Source: Nesterenkonia ebinurensis (lineage in GTDB: Bacteria > Actinomycetota > Actinomycetes > Actinomycetales > Micrococcaceae). From it: a stretch of 64,000 nucleotides of DNA. The stretch's first letter is position 1, and every line of letters starts with the position of its first letter. The notes below the pieces were generated by a model. That model had not been told where the DNA came from, did no database searches, and was given only the letters and a program-made list of their open reading frames with translations. Shown in pieces: positions 1 through 6,278 of this stretch. The stretch is from contig NZ_VWNF01000011.1 of NCBI RefSeq assembly GCF_008711175.1, positions 248,001 to 312,000 on the forward strand, read 5' to 3'. The translations under genes and the position numbers were made by a program.

Positions 1-672
1 GCCCTGGCGCTCGGCTACTGCGGTGGGGATCGAGTGGGTGACGAAGAGGACCTTGATCCTCCCGTCAGTCTTTCCGGCCTCGGCCAGCTGGGAAGTCACG
101 TCCTGGATCCCGGCGGCCAGGAACTCCTCATTGGGGCGGGTGAAAGCCTTGTCGTAGAAGAACTGGCGGATCTTCACCAGCTCCAGCTTGCCTTCCAGCC
201 CAGTCTCGGCCAGGGTGTGCTCGAAGTCCTCCAGGTACTGGTCGTTGCTGGAGTAGCCGGCGTAGGCAGAGGTGACCAGCACCAGCACCTTCCGGTGGCC
301 GGCGTCGTACATCTCTTGGAACGTCTCGGCGAAGTAGGGGGCCCAGTTGCGGTTGCCCCAGTACATCGGCAGGTCGATCTGCCGCGTGGCCAGTTCGGCC
401 TCCAGGGCGGCGATCAGGTCACGGTTCTGCTGGTTGATCGGGCTCACCCCGCCGTTGGCCCGGTAGTGGGTGGCCACCTCCTCGAGCCGCTCGTCCGGGA
501 TGCCTTTGCCGCGGGTGACGTTGCGCAGGAAGGGAATCACGTGATCCTGACCCTCAGGACCGCCGAAGCTGGCCAGCAGGATCGCGTCATAGCTGGTGCG
601 CTCATGCTCAGCAGGCTGCTGGGCGATGTACTCGGTGGGCATCGGGGCGGGCAGGGTGTTCTGGGCGCTCAT
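1..672 (-). CDS. hemH: Coproporphyrin/proto-ferrochelatase HemH (CpfC), C-terminus off the window
   Basis: Inserts ferrous iron into coproporphyrin III in the actinobacterial haem route. The reading frame opens at ATG 672 and runs off the left edge, so only about 224 N-terminal residues are visible. The recognisable early block ASFGGPEG followed by FLRNVTRGKGIP and the HYRANGGVSPIN stretch is typical of ferrochelatases. It starts 2 bp after the hemQ stop, so it is the fourth gene of hemE-hemY-hemQ-hemH and is probably translationally coupled. The C-terminal catalytic region lies outside the window, so integrity cannot be judged. Confidence 0.93.
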   Translation of the reverse strand, partial: MSAQNTLPAPMPTEYIAQQPAEHERTSYDAILLASFGGPEGQDHVIPFLRNVTRGKGIPDERLEEVATHYRANGGVSPINQQNRDLIAALEAELATRQIDLPMYWGNRNWAPYFAETFQEMYDAGHRKVLVLVTSAYAGYSSNDQYLEDFEHTLAETGLEGKLELVKIRQFFYDKAFTRPNEEFLAAGIQDVTSQLAEAGKTDGRIKVLFVTHSIPTAVAERQG

Positions 673-674
673 GG

Positions 675-1457
675 TCAAGCAAGAACCTCAAGGATGTCGT
701 CGGTATGGGGCAGTCGGCGTCCGGTGTAGAACGGGGTCTCGTCCCGGACGTGGTAGCGGGTTTCGGATTCGCGCAGCTTGCGCATCATGTCCACCAGTTC
801 AGTGAGCTCGGGGGCCTCCAGGGCCAGCAGCCACTCCCAGTCATTGAGCGCGAAGGCACTGGTGGTGTTAGCCAGCACGGAGGGGAACTCCTGGCCCAGC
901 TGGCCATGTTCGCGCAGCATCTTCCCGCGCTTGGCCGGGTCCATCAGATACCAGTCGTAGCTGCGGTTGAAGGGGTAGACCACCAGCCAGTCCTCAGCCT
1001 CGACCCCGCGGCTGAAGGCGGGCACATGGCCGCGGGCGAACTCGGCGGTGCGGTGCACACCCATCGCGGAGAAGGCGATCTCAGTGGTGCTCAGCAGCTC
1101 GGTGCGGTGCAGGCTGCGCAGTGCGGCCTGCAGATTCTCAGCCTTATGGCCGGTGAGCCAGAGCATGATATCGGCCTCGGCGCGGAACCCGGAGACGTCG
1201 TAGACCCCGCGCAGCTCCACAGCGTCTTCATTGGTGCCCAGGCCGCCGGCAGGCAGCTCGGTCACAACCTCGTCGAACTCACCGACGATCTTGGCAGCCT
1301 TGCGGTTCTGCGGGACGTCGCTGCGTGATTTGGGCTCCCACCAGTCCCAGGCGGAGGACTGCTGGATCCGCTTGAACACGGTGAAGAGGGTGAACCAATC
1401 CTTGCCGGAGGTGTTGACGTCCTCCGGGGTTCGCACAGGGTTGCGGCCATAGCTCAT
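675..1457 (-). CDS. hemQ: Coproheme decarboxylase HemQ (ChdC)
   Basis: Converts coproheme III to haem b by two peroxide-dependent decarboxylations; it is the defining enzyme of the coproporphyrin-dependent pathway. The 260-residue protein has the chlorite-dismutase-like fold signature YPFNRSYDWYLM. Tyr161 and His184 are 23 residues apart and His144 lies 17 before Tyr161, the same spacing as the catalytic Tyr, proximal His and distal His I recall for actinobacterial ChdC. A C-terminal EVLA tail follows a DETPFYTGRR segment. It lies 67 bp after the hemY stop and 2 bp before hemH, inside the haem operon. Confidence 0.95.
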   Translation of the reverse strand: MSYGRNPVRTPEDVNTSGKDWFTLFTVFKRIQQSSAWDWWEPKSRSDVPQNRKAAKIVGEFDEVVTELPAGGLGTNEDAVELRGVYDVSGFRAEADIMLWLTGHKAENLQAALRSLHRTELLSTTEIAFSAMGVHRTAEFARGHVPAFSRGVEAEDWLVVYPFNRSYDWYLMDPAKRGKMLREHGQLGQEFPSVLANTTSAFALNDWEWLLALEAPELTELVDMMRKLRESETRYHVRDETPFYTGRRLPHTDDILEVLA

Positions 1458-1524
1458 GGGTTCCAGCTTATCGCGCCCAGCAACCGACTTCTACATCGCG
1501 TAGAAGATGACGACGACGCCGGGT

Positions 1525-3330
1525 CTACCCTCCGCGTCCCTTCTCAAGCAGCTGCCGAGCCGCCTGGCGGGCGTGCGGAATCACCTGGGCCAACCCGGTG
1601 CCGGCGAAGGATTCCCCCACCAGGGCGATCCGGGGGCCGCCGCACCCAGCCCAGGCGGCTGCAGCCTCCTGCAGCTGGTGAGTCTGCGGACTGACTGCGT
1701 TGCGCCGCCAGCGCACCACAGTGTGGTCCAGCACCTGATCGGGACCGATACTGATACCGGTAAGCCGCGAGATGTCCTCCAGGGCTGCGCGGTACAGGGC
1801 GCCGTCGTCGGTGTGATAGCCGAGCGGGGCGGCGTCGTCTCCTGTACCTCGGTCGCTTTGCGCACGGCCCTCAATCGCCTGCCCGCATTGCGGGCAACCC
1901 TCAGTCGCCTCCGGCAGTGCACCGCAAGCGCCGCATGCCAGTCGGGTCTCGGAAGACTCGGCACGCGCGCCGGTCTTCGCTCGGGTCAACCGGCCGTAGG
2001 AGAGCCGCACTAGATGGTGGCCAGGCCCCAGCCGGGCCTGAAGTGCCTGCGCCGTCCAGGCCCATTTGGCCGAGATATGGGTCATGGCCTTGGCCCCGAT
2101 GCCCTCCACGGCGGGGGCTACAAGAATTCCGGTGCCCCGGGGGTGGGCGTCCAGCTCCGGGGCATGCACCAGCAAGGTCACCAGGGCCACACCGGAGGCG
2201 GCCGGGCGCTGGGCGGCGACGGGTTCGGCGAGAAGTCCGGCGGCCTGGGCGGCATCCACTGCCAGCACCACCAGGTCCGGCTTGCCCTCTGCCCCAGGAC
2301 GGTGTGTTGAATTCAGCGAAATAACCGTGTCACTGCCAGCATTCGAGGGAATTTCACACACCGTCTGCGAAAGGTGGATGCGGGCGCCAAACTCGCGCAG
2401 CTGCGTCTCCAGGGCACTGATCAGGGTGTTCATCCCGCCATGCAGGGACTGCACGGCCGATCCCGGCGGGGAAACCCCGCTCGCCTCTCGGCGGTGCGCA
2501 GTCACCGCGGCCTTCACGCCCAAAGACGATCCCGCAGGGGCTGCGGCGCGGAGCTTTTCCACCGCCCGGGCCAAGGAGCCTTCGGCCAGCATGAAGGAGA
2601 ACAGCTTGGGATGGGCGGTGCTGATCGGCAGATCATACGGGTCAGCGGAATGCACCCCTGAGGTGATCGGAGCGACCAGTTTCGCCAGCACGGCCGGCCC
2701 CATCCGGTCAGCCACCACCTCGCCCAGGCTGGGGCTTTGGGCGGGGCTCCAGGTCATGGGAGCGGTGAGGTCCTCGGCAGCTCGGGCGGCCTCGTCTGCA
2801 CCGAGGATACGGACGACGTCGTCGGCCTCCGGATCACCGGGGATGCCCAGGATGCCGGTGGCAGGCAAGGGGGCGGCCAGATCGGGCAGCTGCAGCCAGG
2901 CGCCGGCGGGGTTGGGTGAGACAATCTGCCCGTCCAGACCCAGTTCGGTAAGGAATTCACGCACCGCAGGGGTCCGGGTGGCGAAGGCTTCCGCTCCTGC
3001 ATCGACCACCACAGTGTTTATCCCGCTGGCGAGCTGCGCCGTGGCATGGCCGGCACCAACGCCACCACGTTCGCGTGGGTCCCTGACCTCGCGGTTTCCC
3101 TCGCCACCACCGGCCGCCTTGTCGTGGTCTTCACGCCTAAAGTCGCTGCTCCGCTGCCCTGGCAGCTCACCGGCTTCCATCCCGCCACCGGGGCAAAGCG
3201 TCGCCGGGGCGATGGAGCCGCCGAGCCGGTCGGCAGCCTCATAGAGATCCACCTGCACACCGGCGCGGACCAGCTCCCAGGCTGCGGTCAGCCCGCCGAT
3301 GCCCCCGCCTACAACAGCGACGCTGCTCAT
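1525..3330 (-). CDS. hemY: Coproporphyrinogen III oxidase HemY/CgoX with in-frame insertions
   Basis: FAD-dependent oxidase making coproporphyrin III. The N-terminal dinucleotide-binding motif GGGIGGLTAAWEL and the C-terminal GESFAGTGLAQVIPHAR segment identify the family. At 601 residues it is well above the usual ~460-480. The excess is concentrated in two places: residues ~41-104, between DRLGGSI and the VVDAGAEAF motif, and residues ~455-505, which read like a small zinc ribbon (CGACGALPEATEGCPQCG). A third oddity is a 68-bp inverted repeat encoding residues ~322-344. The insert DNA matches repeats elsewhere in the window. The frame stays open throughout, so the gene may be functional. It overlaps the hemE stop by 4 bp (ATGA). 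Confidence 0.9.
   Translation of the reverse strand: MSSVAVVGGGIGGLTAAWELVRAGVQVDLYEAADRLGGSIAPATLCPGGGMEAGELPGQRSSDFRREDHDKAAGGGEGNREVRDPRERGGVGAGHATAQLASGINTVVVDAGAEAFATRTPAVREFLTELGLDGQIVSPNPAGAWLQLPDLAAPLPATGILGIPGDPEADDVVRILGADEAARAAEDLTAPMTWSPAQSPSLGEVVADRMGPAVLAKLVAPITSGVHSADPYDLPISTAHPKLFSFMLAEGSLARAVEKLRAAAPAGSSLGVKAAVTAHRREASGVSPPGSAVQSLHGGMNTLISALETQLREFGARIHLSQTVCEIPSNAGSDTVISLNSTHRPGAEGKPDLVVLAVDAAQAAGLLAEPVAAQRPAASGVALVTLLVHAPELDAHPRGTGILVAPAVEGIGAKAMTHISAKWAWTAQALQARLGPGHHLVRLSYGRLTRAKTGARAESSETRLACGACGALPEATEGCPQCGQAIEGRAQSDRGTGDDAAPLGYHTDDGALYRAALEDISRLTGISIGPDQVLDHTVVRWRRNAVSPQTHQLQEAAAAWAGCGGPRIALVGESFAGTGLAQVIPHARQAARQLLEKGRGG
1867..1951. repeat. Repeat beta, copy inside hemY
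   Basis: This stretch matches the copy at 57649-57740 (shared GAGACCCGA, GCGGCGC, CGACTGAGGGT, TGCGGGCAG). It has a palindromic core CCCGCA-n-TGCGGG flanked by two copies of GGCGA(C/T)TGAGGG. On the hemY strand it is read in frame and encodes two CxxC pairs. Homology was judged by eye. Confidence 0.65.
2298..2365. repeat. 68-bp palindromic element inside hemY
   Basis: 17-bp arms (2298-2314 and 2349-2365) starting GACGGTGTGT pair with two mismatches around a 34-nt loop. The interval is more AT-rich than its surroundings and its codons differ from the rest of hemY. It is read in frame. A similar 62-bp palindrome lies at 57531-57592. Confidence 0.65.
3018..3210. repeat. Repeat alpha, copy inside hemY N-terminal region
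   Basis: On the + strand it carries GCATGGCCGGCA at 3044 and GGTCCC at 3078, then CTTCACGCCTAAAG at 3129. The lysC-upstream and 60.9-kb copies have the matching ATGGC block and GGTCCC with exactly the same 34-bp spacing. It coincides with the ~64 extra residues in HemY. Boundaries are approximate. Confidence 0.6.
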
Positions 3331-4505
3331 GGGGCGATGGAGTGGATGAGCTCCACTATCCGGGTGAGCACTTCGGGGTCGGTCTCGGGAGGCACCCCGT
3401 GGCCCAGGTTGACCACGTGCCCGCCGGCGGCCGCGCCGTCCTCCACCACCTGCCGGACATGGGCCTCCAGAGTAGACCAGTCCGCGAACAGCAGGGCGGG
3501 GTCGATATTGCCCTGCAGGGGGATGCCGCGACCGTGGGCACCGGTGCCCAGCTCATCGGCCACCTGGTGCAGGTTCATCCGGTAGTCCACACCCAGTACG
3601 GGGTGCCCAGCAGCGGGGTCGGGCAGCGCGTCCTCCACCACCGCACGCATCACGTCCAGAATCTGTCCGGTCCCGGTGCCGAAGTGCACCAGCGGCACTC
3701 CCAAATCCGCCACATGCCGCAGCGCCTCGGTGGAATGGCCGGCCACATGCTCCAGGTAGTCCGCCCGGCCCAGCGCCCCCGCCCAGGAGTCGAAGAGCTG
3801 AGCGGCCGAGGCGCCGGCCAGCACCTGGGCGCGCATGAACGCACCGGAGGCCCGTGCCGCCCAACCCGCCAAGGCGTTCCAGGTCTCAGTATCAGCCTTC
3901 ATCATGGTGCGCGGACCCAGATGGTCCCGGGAGGGCCGGCCCTCAACCATGTAGGCGGCCAGGGTGAACGGCGCCCCGGCAAAGCCGATCAGCGGCGTCG
4001 CCCAATCCCGGCCAGCCTCAGCTGAGAGCTCTGCCAGCCCAGCCACCGTGCGCTGAACCGCCTCCGCGATCGGGGCGAAAGCAGACTCATCGATCTCCGG
4101 CAGGGCGGCCACATCGGCAGCGGTGCGCACTGGGGAATCCAGCACCGGCCCCACCCCGGGCACGATCTCCACACCCACTCCGGCCAGCCTCAGCGGAATG
4201 ACAATATCGGAGAAGAAAATCGCGGCGTCCACATCGTGGCGGCGCACCGGCTGCAGGGTGATCTCGGAGGCCAGCTCGGGCTGAAGACAGCTGTCCAGCA
4301 TGGTGGTGCCCTCACGCAGTTTCCGGTACTCCGGCAGCGAACGCCCAGCCTGCCGCATGAACCACACTGGCCGTCGGACAGGCTTCGCGGCCCGCCCTGC
4401 GGAGTCCAGGCCGCCCCGGTACTGGTTCAGCAGGGGGGCTTCGGCGGTCAGCCCACTGGCCAAAGGGTGGTCGGTGGGCAGCAGGGCGGCAGGCGTCGTC
4501 GTCAT
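3327..4505 (-). CDS. hemE: Uroporphyrinogen decarboxylase HemE
   Basis: Decarboxylates uroporphyrinogen III to coproporphyrinogen III in the cytoplasm. The N-terminal signature PVWFMRQAGRSLPEYR and the ILFSD-like block AAIFFSDIVIPL are present, as is the C-terminal LGHGVPPETDPE motif. The start taken here gives MTTTPAALLP (392 residues). ATG 4514 is an alternative three codons upstream. The frame stays open to 4655, but that extension is encoded by repeat DNA (copy A of repeat beta) and is unlikely to be translated. The stop overlaps the hemY start (ATGA). First gene of the leftward haem operon. Confidence 0.93.
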   Translation of the reverse strand: MTTTPAALLPTDHPLASGLTAEAPLLNQYRGGLDSAGRAAKPVRRPVWFMRQAGRSLPEYRKLREGTTMLDSCLQPELASEITLQPVRRHDVDAAIFFSDIVIPLRLAGVGVEIVPGVGPVLDSPVRTAADVAALPEIDESAFAPIAEAVQRTVAGLAELSAEAGRDWATPLIGFAGAPFTLAAYMVEGRPSRDHLGPRTMMKADTETWNALAGWAARASGAFMRAQVLAGASAAQLFDSWAGALGRADYLEHVAGHSTEALRHVADLGVPLVHFGTGTGQILDVMRAVVEDALPDPAAGHPVLGVDYRMNLHQVADELGTGAHGRGIPLQGNIDPALLFADWSTLEAHVRQVVEDGAAAGGHVVNLGHGVPPETDPEVLTRIVELIHSIAP

Positions 4506-4571
4506 GGTCCCCATTCTGCCAGGCTCTTTGGGTGTGAAGGCTGGCCTAAGCCAGCCGAGAGACGGGCGGAC

Positions 4572-4640
4572 GACCCGATTGAGCCGAGTGCAGACTCCAG
4601 CCTGCTCGAGCCTTCTGAGGCGATTGAGGGTTGGAGCACC
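4572..4640. repeat. Repeat beta, degenerate copy upstream of hemE
   Basis: GACCCGATTGAGCCGAGTGCAG followed by CTGAGGCGATTGAGGGTTG matches both ends of the 57.65-kb copy, with the palindromic centre missing. It lies in the hemE/hemA divergent intergenic region. Confidence 0.5.
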
Positions 4641-4678
4641 GTAGGTGTGACACATGGGCCACTGGCGTTGGGGACCCG

Positions 4679-4709
4679 TGCAAACCCGGAGGCGAATGTG
4701 CGGGTTGCA
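4679..4709. repeat. Inverted repeat in hemE/hemA intergenic region
   Basis: TGCAAACCCG (4679-4688) pairs with CGGGTTGCA (4701-4709) with one bulged base. Its position between the divergent haem operons suggests an operator or transcript hairpin; which one cannot be decided here. Confidence 0.4.
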
Positions 4710-4765
4710 TCACAGTGAGACGAGCGCGCCATGGGCGCACCGCCGGGACCAGCACCGACACGTTG

Positions 4766-4771
4766 TAGAAT
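4766..4771 (+). promoter_or_regulatory. -10 element of hemA, probably leaderless
   Basis: TAGAAT ends 10 nt before the GTG at 4782 and no Shine-Dalgarno is visible between them, so the transcript probably begins at or very near the start codon. No good -35 is seen. Confidence 0.45.
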
Positions 4772-4781
4772 CAGTGGCGCC

Positions 4782-6227
4782 GTGGTTCTATTTTCACTAG
4801 TCGCAACCCACTCCGACCTCGACCTCGAGACCGTCGGAATCCTCTCCTCAGGAGCGGCCAATGTCGCCGCTTCTGTCGATCTGCCTGCCGTGACACTGGC
4901 CACCTGCAACCGCCTGGAGATCTACGCCGAGTCCACCTCCGACTCTCCCGCTGACCTGGAGGCCGGGCGCCAGAAGCTCATCCAGGCGGTGACCGAGTCC
5001 TCCGGTCTGGACCGGGACACCGTGGCCGCCTCGTTCAAAACACTCATTGACGACGACGCCGCCAGGCACCTCTTCGAAGTGGGCGCGGGGCTGGACTCCG
5101 CAGTGGTCGGCGAACGCGAGGTCGCCGGACAGGTCCGCCGCTCGCTGGCTGAGGCGCAGGCTGCCGGTACGGTCTCCGGGTCGCTGACCAAGCTGTTTGA
5201 GTCCGCCACCCGGGCCGCCAAGGATGTGGGGGCCAAGACCGCGCTGGGCGCACGGGGACGCTCAATCGTCTCAGTCGCCCTGGATATCACCGGCGATATA
5301 CGCGGCCACGGACCCTCGTTCTACAAAGGCGCCAAGGCAGTGCTGATCGGCACCGGCGCCTATGCCGGGACCGCATTGGCCCAGCTGAATGAGCGCGGAG
5401 TGCCGGATATCGCGGTGTTCTCCGGCTCCGGGCGGGCCGAACAGTTCGTGGCCGAGCGCGGCGGCGGGGCCCGGGCGCTGCGGATGGACCAGTTGGCTGA
5501 GGCATTCCGCTCCGCTGACCTGATCATCGGCTGCTCGGGCGGGAACCGGCAGATCACTGCCGGAGAGATCCGCTCGCTGGCTGGTACGGATGACCGCGAG
5601 CGCCCGCTGGCTGTGATCGACTTAGCACTCTCCCATGACTTTGCCCCAGAGGTGGCCGCCCTTGCCGGGGTGGACCTGATCACCCTGGAGTCAGTGAAGA
5701 TCGCCGCCCCGGAGGAGGCCTCCGCCTCCCTGGAGCAGGCCCGGGTGGTGGTGGACGACTCGGTCAAGCAGTATCTGGCCGAGCGGGCCCAACGCTCCGC
5801 GGACGATGCCATCGTCACCCTGCGCAAGCATGTCCAATCCTTGCTGGACGAGGAGATGGAGAAGGTGCGGAAGCAGCACGGCTGCACGGCGGCCTCCGAG
5901 GAGGTCGAGTTCGGACTGCGCCGGATAGTGCGCAAGCTGCTGCACACCCCCACTGTGCGGGCCCGGGAGCTGGCGGCCGAGGGACGCGGGGATGAGTACA
6001 TCGCTGCCTTGGAGACCCTGTTCGGGATCCAGGCGGCAACCGAGGAGAGTGCCCGCAGGCAGGCGCCTCGACGGCGTCGTCCTGAGGAGTTCACTGCGGC
6101 TGAGCTGGCACAGATGGCCGCCTACCTGCAGCAGGTGCCCGAGGGCGGGTTCTGCCGACACCACCGGCCCGGTGAGTTCAGTGTGCCGCGGCTCGAGGCG
6201 GTCGCAGATCTGCGCCGGTCTGCCTGA
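4782..6227 (+). CDS. hemA: Glutamyl-tRNA reductase HemA
   Basis: First committed step of tetrapyrrole synthesis: reduces glutamyl-tRNA(Glu) to glutamate-1-semialdehyde with NADPH. The catalytic Cys42 is in TCNRLEIYAE, followed by the GAGLDSAVVGEREV block and a Rossmann GTGAYAG motif. GTG 4782 is chosen because the family begins LFSLVATHxDLDLETV; the frame is open further upstream to 4731. At 481 residues it is somewhat long, with a C-terminal tail after the dimerisation helices that is Arg-rich and ends PRLEAVADLRRSA. It is divergent from hemE, so the two haem operons share a promoter region. Confidence 0.95.
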   Translation: MVLFSLVATHSDLDLETVGILSSGAANVAASVDLPAVTLATCNRLEIYAESTSDSPADLEAGRQKLIQAVTESSGLDRDTVAASFKTLIDDDAARHLFEVGAGLDSAVVGEREVAGQVRRSLAEAQAAGTVSGSLTKLFESATRAAKDVGAKTALGARGRSIVSVALDITGDIRGHGPSFYKGAKAVLIGTGAYAGTALAQLNERGVPDIAVFSGSGRAEQFVAERGGGARALRMDQLAEAFRSADLIIGCSGGNRQITAGEIRSLAGTDDRERPLAVIDLALSHDFAPEVAALAGVDLITLESVKIAAPEEASASLEQARVVVDDSVKQYLAERAQRSADDAIVTLRKHVQSLLDEEMEKVRKQHGCTAASEEVEFGLRRIVRKLLHTPTVRARELAAEGRGDEYIAALETLFGIQAATEESARRQAPRRRRPEEFTAAELAQMAAYLQQVPEGGFCRHHRPGEFSVPRLEAVADLRRSA

Positions 6228-6278
6228 GGCAGCTGGCAGTCTCGCGGCATCTGGAGGCCACGCGGTAAGGTCGTATCC

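Noticed and set aside
4506-4655. Longer hemE start giving 442 residues
   Set aside because: The extra ~50 residues are encoded by intergenic repeat DNA, no family member starts there, and MTTTPAALLP lies at a normal distance from the first conserved block.
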